Positions 30,634 to 43,445 of a DNA stretch of 64,000 nt are shown here, piece after piece. A program made the translations under genes and the position numbers. Location: contig NZ_BCTN01000003.1 of NCBI RefSeq assembly GCF_001571305.1, positions 62,001-126,000 on the forward strand. The letters are read 5' to 3'. The stretch's first letter is position 1. Every line of letters begins with the position of its first letter. A model generated the notes under the pieces. The model did no database searches. It saw only the letters and a list, made by a program, of their open reading frames with translations, and was not told the origin of the DNA. The stretch comes from Erwinia persicina NBRC 102418. Lineage in GTDB: Bacteria > Pseudomonadota > Gammaproteobacteria > Enterobacterales > Enterobacteriaceae.

Positions 30634-31509
30634 GTGACAAGAAAAGCAGCCAGCCATCGCCTCGAATTCGAGGCTGAAGCCATCTATCAGTATCCCGAAC
30701 AGCTACGTCCGTGGATCGCTGACCTGCCCAACCTGCCCGGTGTGTACATCTTTCACGGTGAGAGCGAAAGCCTGCCACTGTATATTGGCAAAAGCGTCAA
30801 TATTCGCACCCGTGTCATGTCGCATCTGCGCACCCCGGCAGAGGCGCGGATGCTGTATCAGGCCCGCCGTATCAGCTTTATTCCCACCGCCGGAGAAATG
30901 GGTGCCCTGCTGCTGGAAGCACAGATGATCAAGTTGCAGCAGCCGCTGTTCAATAAGCGCCTGCGTAAAAACCGTCAGCTTTGTTCTCTGCTGCTCCGGC
31001 ACGACCGTCCGGAGGTGGTGTACGCCAAAGAGGTCGACTTTTCCCATACGCCGAACCTCTTTGGCCTCTACGCTCACCGTCGGGCGGCGCTGGCCACCCT
31101 GCAGAAAATTGCCGATGAGCAGCAGCTCTGCTTCGGCCTGCTGGGGCTGGAGCCGTTAAGCAAGGGGCGGCCGTGCTTCCGCTTCAGCCTGCGCCGCTGC
31201 GCCGGTGCCTGCTGCGGGAAAGAACCGACGGAGGCACATTATCAGCGTCTGCTGGCCGCGCTGGAGGCCGTTCGGCTTCAGTGCTGGCCGTGGCCGGGAG
31301 CCATCGCGGTGGTGGAAGAAGGCGTGATGCAGAAGCAGATCCACGTGATCAATAACTGGCTCTATCTGGGATCCGTCAGCGAACTCGCTGATGCGGCCGC
31401 GCTGTGTAGCACTCCGCCAGGCTTCGACAGTGACGGTTATAAAATACTCTGCCGCCCCCTGCTGTCAGGGAAACTGCCGGTGATCCCCCTGCCCGTTCCT
31501 GCAGCATAA
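30634..31509 (+). CDS. cho: Excinuclease Cho (UvrC homologue)
   Basis: 291-residue nucleotide-excision-repair endonuclease homologous to the N-terminal half of UvrC. It makes the 3' incision at bulky lesions in the UvrB-DNA complex. The GIY-YIG domain is visible as PGVYIFHGE then LYIGKSVNIRTRV (residues 34-62), followed by the conserved NKRLRKNRQLC and a Cys cluster CAGACCGK. Translation starts at GTG (30634) with GGAG seven bases upstream. The LexA box immediately upstream implies SOS induction. It ends just before the terminator shared with spy. Confidence 0.94.
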   Translation: MTRKAASHRLEFEAEAIYQYPEQLRPWIADLPNLPGVYIFHGESESLPLYIGKSVNIRTRVMSHLRTPAEARMLYQARRISFIPTAGEMGALLLEAQMIKLQQPLFNKRLRKNRQLCSLLLRHDRPEVVYAKEVDFSHTPNLFGLYAHRRAALATLQKIADEQQLCFGLLGLEPLSKGRPCFRFSLRRCAGACCGKEPTEAHYQRLLAALEAVRLQCWPWPGAIAVVEEGVMQKQIHVINNWLYLGSVSELADAAALCSTPPGFDSDGYKILCRPLLSGKLPVIPLPVPAA

Positions 31510-31564
31510 AAAAACCGCCGACGCTGACCACCGCCATTCTGGCAAGGTGGGCAACGTCGGCGGT
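31508..31564 (-). terminator. Terminator of spy (between convergent cho and spy)
   Basis: Inverted repeat ACCGCCGACG / CGTCGGCGGT enclosing an inner CCACC / GGTGG helix; on the minus strand the stem leads into a U-tract (A run at 31508-31513), 21 bases past the spy stop. Confidence 0.75.
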
Positions 31565-31584
31565 CTCTGGTTAATCAGCGACTT

Positions 31585-32073
31585 TTAGTCTTCTGCAGGA
31601 GGCATTTTACCTTCATGCTGCGGTTTTTCTGTCAGACGTTTCTCAAAGTTCTGATTAAACTGTTTTTTCTGCTCAGGCGTCAGGACGTTGTACAGCTTGT
31701 TCTGCGTTTCCAGCATCGACAGCGCGCGGGCTTTGCCGTTGGCCGACATTTCAGTCGCCTGAGCCTCTGCCTTACTGCGGTCAAAGGTGTCCGCCGCAAT
31801 AATGCTGTGTACGGCCCGGCGCTCTTCCAGAGAAGGACGCTTCATCTCTTTGTGTGATGCCTTCATGATGGTGCGCATCTGCTCTTTCTGCGCATCGGTC
31901 AGATTCAGCCCTTTGAACATTTCGTGCATCCCACCGTGACGCGGCGGCTTGTGCATCATAGGTTTGTCAGCGCCCGCTGGCGGCGGTGTTAAAGTGTCCG
32001 CTGCGGCATGAACAATACCCGCAGTGCCAAGCGCCAGTGTAGCGGCAACAACAAAAGAGGTTAATTTACGCAT
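31585..32073 (-). CDS. spy: Periplasmic chaperone Spy
   Basis: 162-residue ATP-independent periplasmic chaperone of the CpxP/Spy family. A signal peptide spans residues 1-24 (ending IVHAA). Two LTxxQ-type repeats are present (LTDAQKEQMR and LTPEQKKQF), and the mature protein is helical, Met/Lys/His-rich and cysteine-free. It shields unfolding proteins under envelope stress and is induced through Cpx and Bae in E. coli. The ATG at 32073 has AAGGAC upstream; a far-upstream in-frame start would remove the signal peptide from the N-terminus. A GTAAA-N5-GAAAG element at 32167-32181 is a possible but imperfect CpxR site. Confidence 0.93.
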   Translation of the reverse strand: MRKLTSFVVAATLALGTAGIVHAAADTLTPPPAGADKPMMHKPPRHGGMHEMFKGLNLTDAQKEQMRTIMKASHKEMKRPSLEERRAVHSIIAADTFDRSKAEAQATEMSANGKARALSMLETQNKLYNVLTPEQKKQFNQNFEKRLTEKPQHEGKMPPAED

Positions 32074-32393
32074 AATATTGTCCTTGTGGTTCAGTCTGTT
32101 GCAATTCAGTTGTCGTGATGTCGAAATCAAGTCTACGACGCTGAATGTCAAGTACCCAGAGCCTGGGTAAAGCCCTGAAAGCATAAAAGACAATTTGACG
32201 CCAATCATGGAGAGAATGCGAAGGATTGTGTGAGGAATTGAAAAAAAATATGAATTTACAGAGGTTTGTGCAGAAACTGTGGAGGAGTGTAATACGCGCG
32301 CAAGGAGAGCGAAAGAGAAAAGTGAAGGTTTCGATCGGGGAAAAAGGAAAATGCGGCCGTCCACCGGCCACAGCGTAAATTCAGGGATTCGTG
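32074..32393. other. spy promoter region and 3' end of the ast operon
   Basis: 320 bases between the spy start and the astE stop. It must hold the spy promoter (Cpx-like element at 32167-32181 noted as weak) and a possible ast terminator at 32343-32371. E. coli has ves between cho and spy, and it is absent here. No open frame looks real. Confidence 0.5.
32343..32371 (-). terminator. Possible terminator of the ast operon
   Basis: Minus-strand GUGGCC / GGCCGC stem with a seven-base loop 23 bases after the astE stop, followed by AUUUUCCUUUUU. Confidence 0.5.
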
Positions 32394-33395
32394 TTACAGC
32401 GTCGACCCCAGCGCTTCGTTATGCGCAGTATCTTCCACCAGCATCAGACCGGCACGCAGGCCGCTGGCTACGTGCGGATTCGGGAACAGCACGAACTCGT
32501 GTGCCTGCTGCACATAGTAGCGTTTGTCGCCATCTTCAGCGAGCAGAGCGCCCTGCGGGAAGACGGTAAAGTTCAGCGTGTCATCGCTCATGTGCAGCAC
32601 AAACCGATCGGTATGCCGGGTGATCTGCTGTGATACCCGATACCGCCGGGGCGCTTCGGCCACTTCAGGCAGCGTCCCCCCGCTGATCAGTGCGTCCAGC
32701 GCCCGCACTGCCGCACTGAACTGGCTCAGGTCGTTATCCCCAAACGGCAGCGCCTTGCCCAGCTCCAGCGTGCAGCTGGCCGCCTGAAAATGCTGGCTGC
32801 TGTAATGGGTAAAGGTGCCACCCGGTGAGCGGTGAAACACCAGCGCTTCCAGCCCGGCAGCGGCCAGCCAGTCCATAAATGTTTCCGGCCACGGCGTATC
32901 GCGCTGCGGCATAACGCCAAAGCGGGTATGGTACGAGCCGCGAATGGCGGTGTGCATATCGATATGCCAGCGCACCTCTTCATACTCTCCGGCCTGCCAG
33001 AAGTTTTCCATTGCCTGCTCAAGGCGCCAGGCGCGGCGGGCTTCCGGGCAGTCTTCATACTGCTGCCAGCGGCCGCCAAACATCCGGTTCATATCACCAT
33101 GCAGATAACGTTTGTTCTGCCGCAGCGCAGCCGGGTTGCCGTAGATCACCAGCAGGCGGGTTAACAGCGGTCGCTCGCCGCGCAGCAGCGAGTCCACCAT
33201 CTGCTCGAGGATCTCGACCGGTGCCGTCTCATTGCCGTGTACGCCCGCCGAAACCACCAGCGCCATAGAAACGGTCTCTGGTGGGGTAATTTCAAGAATG
33301 CCCACGTCAATCCAGCGCCAGCTCAGATGCTCATTGCGTCCTTCTGGCTGCGCAGGGATCTGCCCGTTGAGGGTTAAGGTGAGGAAATCCTGCAT
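32394..33395 (-). CDS. astE: Succinylglutamate desuccinylase
   Basis: 333-residue zinc enzyme of the aspartoacylase/M14 carboxypeptidase fold. It hydrolyses N-succinylglutamate to glutamate and succinate, the last step of the arginine succinyltransferase pathway. Zinc ligands His53 and Glu56 lie in GVHGNETAPVE and a third His (148) in HIDMHTAIRGS; the catalytic Glu is in the CTLELGKA segment. It is the terminal gene of astCADBE, 72 bases after astB, with a hairpin in that gap. Confidence 0.96.
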   Translation of the reverse strand: MQDFLTLTLNGQIPAQPEGRNEHLSWRWIDVGILEITPPETVSMALVVSAGVHGNETAPVEILEQMVDSLLRGERPLLTRLLVIYGNPAALRQNKRYLHGDMNRMFGGRWQQYEDCPEARRAWRLEQAMENFWQAGEYEEVRWHIDMHTAIRGSYHTRFGVMPQRDTPWPETFMDWLAAAGLEALVFHRSPGGTFTHYSSQHFQAASCTLELGKALPFGDNDLSQFSAAVRALDALISGGTLPEVAEAPRRYRVSQQITRHTDRFVLHMSDDTLNFTVFPQGALLAEDGDKRYYVQQAHEFVLFPNPHVASGLRAGLMLVEDTAHNEALGSTL

Positions 33396-33430
33396 TGCTA
33401 CTCCTTACATCAATCGCCGTTCAGCCCTGA

Positions 33431-33456
33431 CAGGCCGGAGAACGTCTCCGGCCCTG
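33431..33456 (-). repeat. Intercistronic hairpin between astB and astE
   Basis: Perfect inverted repeat GGCCGGAGA / TCTCCGGCC with an ACG loop and no U-tract. It probably modulates mRNA stability or astE expression rather than terminating transcription. Confidence 0.6.
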
Positions 33457-33467
33457 CGATCATCGCG

Positions 33468-37289
<3,822 letters not shown>

Positions 37290-37293
<4 letters not shown>

Positions 37294-38510
37294 ACGCGGG
37301 CTCCTTCAGTGACGGCGCGGCAGGCGCGTTCGAAGCGTGCCAGCCCCTCTTCCACTTCCTGGCGGGTGATAATCAGGGAAGGCGCGAAGCGCACGACACT
37401 GGCCCCGGCGATCAGCACCATCAGGCCCTCAGCGGCGGCGGCCTGGTTGATCAGTTTGGCTTTACCCTGGTAATCCTGATTCAGCACGCAGCCGATCAGC
37501 AGGCCCAGACCACGAATTTCGCTGAACAGCTGCAGACGCTGGTTGATCGCCGTCAGACCGTCAACAAACCACTGATGGCGTTCAGCGACCCCGGCCAGCA
37601 CCTCCGGTCGGTTAATTAACTCCATCACTTTACCGCCGACCGCACCGGCCAGCGGGTTGCCGCCGTAGGTGGTGCCGTGGCTGCCCACATTCAGATGGGC
37701 GGCCAGGGTTTCGGTGGTCAGCATCGCCCCGATCGGGAAGCCGCCGCCCAGCGCTTTCGCTGTGGTCAGCACGTCCGGCGTCACACCGTAGTGCATATAC
37801 GCGTAAAGCGAACCGGTGCGGCCGACGCCGCTCTGCACTTCGTCAAAGATCAGCAGTGCACCGTGACTGTCACACAGCTCGCGCAGGCCGCGCAGAAAGC
37901 CAGGTTCCGCCGGCACCACACCGCCTTCCCCCTGAATAGGTTCGACAATCACCGCACAGGTCTGGTCGTTAATCAGCGCAGCCGCTGAGGCCAGATCGTT
38001 ATAGACCGCATGCTGAATACCCTGCGGTAAGGGGGCAAAATCTTTCGAATATGCCGGCTGCCCCCCGGCAGAAACGGTGAACAGCGTGCGACCGTGAAAG
38101 GCATTTTTGAACGCCACAATACCGTTTTTCTGCGGTTGCTCGTTATCCATCGCCACTTTACGCGCCAGTTTCAGCGCGGCTTCGTTGGCTTCTGCCCCGG
38201 AGTTACAGAAAAATGCCCGGTCAGCAAAGGTGGCATCGACCAGCTGTTTCGCCAGGCGCAGGATCGGTTCATTGGTATAGCCATTGCCGGTGTGCCACAG
38301 CAGAGCAGCCTGCTGCTGTAAGGCGCGTTGCAGCTCGGGATGCGCGTGCCCGAGCGCATTGACCGCAATACCCCCGGCAAAGTCGATGTACGACTTCCCT
38401 TCCTGATCCCACAGTGTCGAACCCTCTGCCTTCACCGGCACAAAGCTGGCCGGGGCATAGGTGGGAACAATCCATTGATCAAAATTTTCACGGGTAACTG
38501 ACGGTTGCAT
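37290..38510 (-). CDS. astC: Succinylornithine aminotransferase
   Basis: 406-residue PLP-dependent class III aminotransferase that converts N-succinylornithine to the semialdehyde, passing the amino group to 2-oxoglutarate. [18 protein letters not shown] binds the PLP phosphate, [13 protein letters not shown] carries the ring-contacting Asp, and the Schiff-base Lys is in [16 protein letters not shown] 38510 gives the E. coli-like start [13 protein letters not shown] and the same length; a GTG six codons earlier (38528) is the alternative. First gene of the operon, downstream of a sigma-54 promoter. Confidence 0.96.
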
Positions 38511-38605
38511 GGCGGCCTCGTTATTCACATTCCCCTGCGCAGGCAGGGTGAATTAAAAGTTTAATTAATGTTAATGAAATGATTCATTGCAGCTCTACTG
38601 TAGAT

Positions 38606-38621
38606 TGCACGCCGCGTGCCA
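38606..38621 (-). promoter_or_regulatory. Sigma-54 promoter of astCADBE
   Basis: Minus-strand TGGCACGCGGCGTGCA has the invariant GG and GC exactly ten bases apart, agreeing with the -24/-12 consensus TGGCACG-N4-TTGCA apart from one base in the -12 block. It lies about 96 bases before the astC start. The E. coli ast operon is also sigma-54/NtrC dependent. AT-rich imperfect ARG-box-like sequences at 38549-38590 lie between promoter and gene. Confidence 0.8.
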
Positions 38622-38849
38622 GCCAGAGAAAAAAATGCATAAACCCGGGTCAGATACCGTATATCAATGAGTTACGCCCGACTGCTATTCATCGTTAATG
38701 CATAGAAAGTGAATAACAATCTGAACAACGGGGCTTTACAGCAGAATAAAAAGCAGAATTATGCAGTGGCAAAATAAAATATCGAATGTGTGATCGAAGC
38801 CGGAATTTGGTTTTAAAAAGAGGCAGTTAACGCCCTGAAAAAGGTCAGG

Positions 38850-38866
38850 CGCACCAGGGTGGTGCA
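38850..38866. promoter_or_regulatory. NtrC-type enhancer site
   Basis: CGCACCAGGGTGGTGCA matches the NtrC consensus TGCACC-N5-GGTGCA at all but one position. It lies about 230 bases upstream of the ast sigma-54 promoter, within the distance over which enhancers act. IHF-assisted looping is plausible. Confidence 0.7.
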
Positions 38867-38937
38867 CCCGAACCGTGCCAGTGGCGGTAATGAGGAAGGC
38901 GTGAGTGGGGGCAGATAACCGGGCAATCGCCCGTGCG

Positions 38938-39843
38938 TCAGGTCAGCCGGTAACGACTGTCCGGGCGTGGGGTGTCCGGCAGATCCTCGTCCAGATTCAT
39001 TTCACGCAGGTTGATCTCAATATTGGTACACATGGCATCCAGCGGCAGGTGGTTTGTGGCCAGGCCGAACGGCATTTCCAGCTCCTCTGCCAGCGTATCC
39101 AGCGACAGGAAGGTATAGGCGATAAACACCGAAACCAGCGGCGTCATATAATGCAGATCCGGGACCAGGGCAAAAGGCAGCAGCGTACAGAACAGATAGA
39201 CGGTTCTGTGTAACAGCAGCCCGTAAGCGAACGGCACCGGCATGCTGGCCAGCCTTTCACACCCGCCCAGCACCTGGGAGAGCTGATTGATATTGCTGTC
39301 CATGTGCATATACAGGATATCGGAAAGATTCCCGCGACGGCGCTGATCGGCCAGCCACTGGGAGAGCTGCAGCTCAATAAAGTTAGTCGGCGAACGCCGT
39401 TTCAGCACCTCATCCGCCTCCTCCCCCAGATAGCGGCGGAGATCTTCGCGCGCGTCGCTGTGGCGCAGCTGGTGTTTCAGACTGTAGGAAAAGGCCAGCA
39501 GCAGGGAGGTGACGCGCGGCGCATCGGCGGGAGAAATGGCCAGCGCAAGGCGCTGTAGCGTGCGGCAGGCGATAAGCAGGTTACCCCAGAACATACGGGC
39601 TTCGATAAAACGACCGAAGCAGACGCTGTTACGGAACCCGAGGAACACCGCGATGGAGACCCCCAGCAGGCTGAACGGCGCCAGCGTCAGCTTAATGCCC
39701 AGCGTTTCGTACCAGTCGAGACAAAAAATGGCGATCAGGGACATCAGTAAATTCAGCGACAGACGGAACCAGATGCCCGGCAATACCGAACCGTGCCAGG
39801 CGAACAGGCGGATAAACCAGTGACTCTCAGGGCGGATAATCAT
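38938..39843 (-). CDS. yneE: Bestrophin-family anion channel YneE
   Basis: 301-residue membrane protein of the bestrophin/UPF0187 family. It has four main hydrophobic regions (about residues 25-75 and 205-245), the N-terminal RPESHWFIRLFAWHGSVLP, the conserved FLGFRNSVCFGRFIEARMFWG (RxN-type motif near the pore) and the C-terminal SLDTLAEELEMPFG. E. coli YneE and the structurally studied Klebsiella bestrophin have the same layout; bacterial members form pentameric channels. The physiological ion is not known here. It is transcribed toward the ast regulatory region. Confidence 0.92.
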   Translation of the reverse strand: MIIRPESHWFIRLFAWHGSVLPGIWFRLSLNLLMSLIAIFCLDWYETLGIKLTLAPFSLLGVSIAVFLGFRNSVCFGRFIEARMFWGNLLIACRTLQRLALAISPADAPRVTSLLLAFSYSLKHQLRHSDAREDLRRYLGEEADEVLKRRSPTNFIELQLSQWLADQRRRGNLSDILYMHMDSNINQLSQVLGGCERLASMPVPFAYGLLLHRTVYLFCTLLPFALVPDLHYMTPLVSVFIAYTFLSLDTLAEELEMPFGLATNHLPLDAMCTNIEINLREMNLDEDLPDTPRPDSRYRLT

Positions 39844-39989
39844 GATGTGCAGTTGAGTGGGATTTTCCGCCGATTGTGCAGAAAATCCCCGTGCCTGAGA
39901 AGCGGTATTTTGTGACTTTGATCACCTTTATTTCAGGGCGGCATATTGACAAAACCCGCCCGATCGGCGGTCAGCACAATCCGCTGAAT

Positions 39990-41432
39990 TCAGGGTGCCA
40001 TCAGGTCGAAACTCCCGTCGTCAGCGGGCTGTAGCGTGACCGGCGGGGCCAGCTTCAGGGTGATCCAGTTTGACGTTACCCGCTGCTGCCGGCTGTCCTC
40101 CAGCGTCACCGACAGATGATACTCATTGCTGGCCCCTTCACTGCTGTCCCAGGCCGGAATAATAATGCTCCAGCCCTTAACGCTGGCATTCTCGGCCGGC
40201 GGCGTCAGGCTCAGGGCCTGGGTATCGCCCTGCCAGCTGACCGCCCTGATCGGGTTGCTGTTGCGCACCTGTAGCTTCAGCGCCAGGGTTTCACCCGGCT
40301 GTACCTGCCACGGCGGGGTGGCGAGGAACACTGACAGCGTTTTCCGCTGGCGGAACTCCATCACCGGGGAGTTATTACGATTGACTTCATCATAACGGCT
40401 GCCGCTGAGGGACTTCGCTGCCGCGACATTGCTGGCCGAAAGCTGCTGCCTGAGGGAGACGCCGATGCGGTAATTCATTTTTAAGGCAAACTGATCCTGC
40501 GACTCACCGCTATCCCCCTCTTTATGGCTGGCCGACAGGGTGAACAGGGGGACAGGCGTATAATTGACTCCCAGCGACACGGCGGTGGGATTTGACATGG
40601 CGTTGCCGCTGTTAAACAGATCGACCCGATTGCCCAGGTACTGTTCATAGCTCAGGCTGACCCCCAGCTGGCGGTAAAACGGTAAATACCCCTGGGTGGT
40701 GATGTCATACCCCCGCGCCATGCGCATCTGTGAGGTACTGTTGCGATTTTGCCAGCCGGTCAGGGGATGGTAGTAATTGGCCGAAAACCGCAGGTATTCC
40801 CCCCAGGCTTCCGCGCCCAGTGAGCCACGCTGCTGATGAGATTCGAACAGATCATCGACAAACGCGTTGTAGCCGACCCGCCAGCTCCCGGCGATCCAGC
40901 GCTGCCCCACGCCGGCATTGCCCACCGTGCCGTAGTCGGTCTGCTGGACGCCGAGCTGGCTGAAGGTCAGATACTGATAGTTATCCTGCCATGGCGTAAA
41001 AAGCTGGGCTGAGGTGCCATTGAAACTGCCTTCGTCATCCACCGCCAGCGACACGCTGGCACGGCCATAGGGGGAGAGCAACTGCTCCCCCTCGCTGGCA
41101 GCACGCTGGGTGGCCGCATCACGAAACTGATTAAACGCCCACTGGCCGGCCTCCTGACGCAGCGATTTATCGCTGTCGTTGTTCATACTCGCTTCACCGA
41201 TGCTTTTCGCTGCCTGGGCGATTTTAGCCGCCAGCCCGCTGTCGGTATCGGTGATCCCCATTCCCGGCAGTTGCTGCTGCATCTGACGGAAACGGGCGGG
41301 ATCGTCAAACGGCGTATCCGGGACGCGCGTTGCCTCATCTAAGGCCAGCGCAGGGGCCAGCGGCAGGCCACAGAGGGCCAGAGAAACCAGCAGGGATGAC
41401 GAAGGAGAAAACCAGTGGCTGAATCTGTTCAT
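39990..41432 (-). CDS. Invasin/intimin-type beta-barrel protein, YchO-like
   Basis: 480-residue inverse-autotransporter family protein. A signal peptide (about 1-30) is followed by a helical periplasmic linker containing AAKIAQAAKSIGE, then a 12-stranded type barrel region (about 120-345) with YLTFSQLGVQQTDYGTVGNAGVGQRW and YNAFVDDLFESHQQRGSLGAEAW, segments typical of intimin barrels. After the barrel comes a single Ig-like stretch (about 365-470) instead of the long adhesin passenger of true invasins. It therefore resembles E. coli YchO in size and layout. A role in adhesion or envelope integrity is inference. Confidence 0.85.
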   Translation of the reverse strand: MNRFSHWFSPSSSLLVSLALCGLPLAPALALDEATRVPDTPFDDPARFRQMQQQLPGMGITDTDSGLAAKIAQAAKSIGEASMNNDSDKSLRQEAGQWAFNQFRDAATQRAASEGEQLLSPYGRASVSLAVDDEGSFNGTSAQLFTPWQDNYQYLTFSQLGVQQTDYGTVGNAGVGQRWIAGSWRVGYNAFVDDLFESHQQRGSLGAEAWGEYLRFSANYYHPLTGWQNRNSTSQMRMARGYDITTQGYLPFYRQLGVSLSYEQYLGNRVDLFNSGNAMSNPTAVSLGVNYTPVPLFTLSASHKEGDSGESQDQFALKMNYRIGVSLRQQLSASNVAAAKSLSGSRYDEVNRNNSPVMEFRQRKTLSVFLATPPWQVQPGETLALKLQVRNSNPIRAVSWQGDTQALSLTPPAENASVKGWSIIIPAWDSSEGASNEYHLSVTLEDSRQQRVTSNWITLKLAPPVTLQPADDGSFDLMAP

Positions 41433-41564
41433 AACCTCAAAAGCAATTTTTTTATCTGTGTAAGTGTGAGTTGCTTCACAAAATCATACCGCTAACCTTA
41501 GCACAGAAAAAGCCACGGAGGCGACAGGCCGGCCACCTGCCTCAGCGCAGCCGACGCGGCACTT

Positions 41565-42467
41565 TTACAGTGACCGCCAGATGGCCACCGCGATACCGCC
41601 AAACAGCAGCCATTTGATCGCGTAATAGATCGGCTTGTTCCACGCCTTCAGGCGTTTGCCCACCTTACGCACTGCATAGAGGTATCTGAATACCCGGTTG
41701 ATGCTGCCGACCCGGTCACTGTCGCCGTTCGGTGCCGCAGCGGCCCCAACCAGATGTCGGCCAAACCAGTGATTCACTGCCTGTGCCCATCGCCCGAGCA
41801 TGGGCCGCTCAATATCACAAAACAGGATCAGGCGGGGCTGCCCGCTGGTATTTTCAGCATAGTGGATATAAGTTTCATCAAAAATCACCTCCTCGCCGTC
41901 GCGCCAGCTGTAGCGCACACCATCGACCTCAATAAAACAGCGGTCATCATTGGGCGTGATCAGCCCCAGGTGGTAACGCAGCGACCCGGCATAGGGATCG
42001 CGATGGCGCGGCAGGCGACTGCCGTCCGGCAGCAAGGCGAACATGGCGGCTTTGACCGAGGGAAGGCCACGCAGCAAGGCGGTAGTGTGGGGACAAAGTG
42101 TGGCCGCTGAAGGGTGCGCCTCGTCGTACCATTTCAGATAAAAGCGCGTCCAGCCGGTTTTGAAGAAAGAGTTAAAACCTGCGTCGTTACAGCGATCTGA
42201 CGCTTTGATCTGCTGCAGCGCCAGCAGCGCCTGCCCCTCATCGCGAATAGTCAGCCAGTGTTCTCGTAGCGTCTTCAGCTCGGGGAACTGCGTCGGAGGA
42301 AGAAAAGGCGTGGTGGGAATGCGGGAAAAGAGATACATAAAAACGTTGAGAGGAGCGACAAAGGACGAATGGTCGGCCAGCTGTCGCCAGAATCCGTAGC
42401 GAACTCTCCCTCTCAGATGCACATACAATACGGTTAAGATCCAGATAATTAGCACGAAATATTTCAT
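41565..42467 (-). CDS. lpxO: Lipid A hydroxylase LpxO
   Basis: 300-residue Fe(II)/2-oxoglutarate dioxygenase of the aspartyl/asparaginyl beta-hydroxylase family. It begins with a transmembrane helix (1-16) then VLYVHLRGRVRYGFWRQLADHS, and contains GFNSFFKTGWTRFYLKWYD. The iron ligands are His155 and Asp157 (PRHRDPYAG) and His202 (ETYIHYAEN), and a C-terminal hydrophobic segment ends the protein. The match to Salmonella LpxO is very close along the whole length; that enzyme adds a 2-hydroxyl to a secondary myristate of lipid A. Envelope hydroxylation is thus expected; regulation is not readable. Confidence 0.94.
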   Translation of the reverse strand: MKYFVLIIWILTVLYVHLRGRVRYGFWRQLADHSSFVAPLNVFMYLFSRIPTTPFLPPTQFPELKTLREHWLTIRDEGQALLALQQIKASDRCNDAGFNSFFKTGWTRFYLKWYDEAHPSAATLCPHTTALLRGLPSVKAAMFALLPDGSRLPRHRDPYAGSLRYHLGLITPNDDRCFIEVDGVRYSWRDGEEVIFDETYIHYAENTSGQPRLILFCDIERPMLGRWAQAVNHWFGRHLVGAAAAPNGDSDRVGSINRVFRYLYAVRKVGKRLKAWNKPIYYAIKWLLFGGIAVAIWRSL

Positions 42468-42637
42468 TATTTTGCCCGTCAGTTGACCGGGATCGTCCAG
42501 ATGATCCCGCCGGTAAATGTCAGCCTGCGTTATGCGGATGAAAAGAACCTTTCACCGAAAAATCCATAACTGGAGCGAGTATAAAGACTTTTCAGCCGGG
42601 CAAAATGGCTGGGGCACGAAAGGCACCGTGAACCGCA

Positions 42638-43435
42638 TCAGGACATAATCAATCCGCCGTCCACATTGATCGTCTGTCCGGTAATATAGCGGGCATCGTC
42701 GGAGGCGAGGAACGCCACCAGCCCGGCGACATCCTCCGGCAGTCCGGCCCGTTTAAGCGGGATCCCCTGCACCCACTCGGCCATCAGCTCCCCTTTACCG
42801 TATTTTTTTGCCCCGGTGCTGAGGATCTCTCCCCACACGCGGTCGTTGTAGTCCCACATTTCGCTGTCGATAATCCCGGGACAGAAAGCGTTAACGGTAA
42901 TATTCCAGGGGGCCAGCTCCTGCGACAGGCTCTGGGTAATGCCGATCACCCCCATCTTGCTGGCGGCATAATGCGGGGTATAGATAAACCCCTGCCTGCC
43001 CTGCCCCGACGATGTGTTGATCAGGCTCCCGGACTGCTGCTTTACCATGTATTTTGCCGCTTCACGACAGCACAGCCAGACGCCGGTGGTGTTCACCGCC
43101 AGGATTTTATCAAAGTCGGCCTTCGGCATTTTGTCGAAGGTATCAATGGTGATCACCCCGGCGTTCTGGATCGAAACATCGATACGACCAAAACGCGCCG
43201 CCGCCTCACGGTACATCGCCTGTACCTGAGCTTCATCGGTGACATCAACCTGTAAGGCAAGGACCTCACTGCCCCACGTTGCCTTTATCCGGTCTGCGGT
43301 GGCCAGTACACGTTCGTCATTCGACACCATCACCAGGTTCGCGCCGTCGCGGGCAAAACGTTCGGCAATACCGGCACCGATACCGCGACAGGCACCTGTA
43401 ATCACCACGGTCTTACCACTAAAATCACGATTCAT
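42638..43435 (-). CDS. Short-chain dehydrogenase/reductase (sugar or polyol type), last gene of the operon
   Basis: 265-residue classical SDR. The cofactor motif TGACRGIGAG is at residues 12-21, an NAG motif at IQNAGVI, and the catalytic Ser lies in NTSSGQG with Tyr-x-x-x-Lys in HYAASK; it ends ITGQTINVDGGLIMS. Asp-like charge downstream of the glycine motif is replaced by VSND, so NAD/NADP preference is unclear. The ATG at 43435 has AAGGAGCAGCAG upstream; the ribosome site overlaps the kinase stop, so translation is coupled. Probable oxidation of a polyol to a ketose, by operon context only. Confidence 0.88.
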   Translation of the reverse strand: MNRDFSGKTVVITGACRGIGAGIAERFARDGANLVMVSNDERVLATADRIKATWGSEVLALQVDVTDEAQVQAMYREAAARFGRIDVSIQNAGVITIDTFDKMPKADFDKILAVNTTGVWLCCREAAKYMVKQQSGSLINTSSGQGRQGFIYTPHYAASKMGVIGITQSLSQELAPWNITVNAFCPGIIDSEMWDYNDRVWGEILSTGAKKYGKGELMAEWVQGIPLKRAGLPEDVAGLVAFLASDDARYITGQTINVDGGLIMS

Positions 43436-43445
43436 CTGCTGCTCC

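Noticed and set aside
32167..32181. CpxR-like box GTAAA-N5-GAAAG near spy
   Set aside because: Second half-site is imperfect and short motifs of this type occur by chance; noted within the spy entry only.
38549..38590. ARG-box-like AT-rich repeats before astC
   Set aside because: Spacing of the half-sites (TGAA-N4-TTCA rather than N6) departs from the ArgR consensus, so I did not call an operator.
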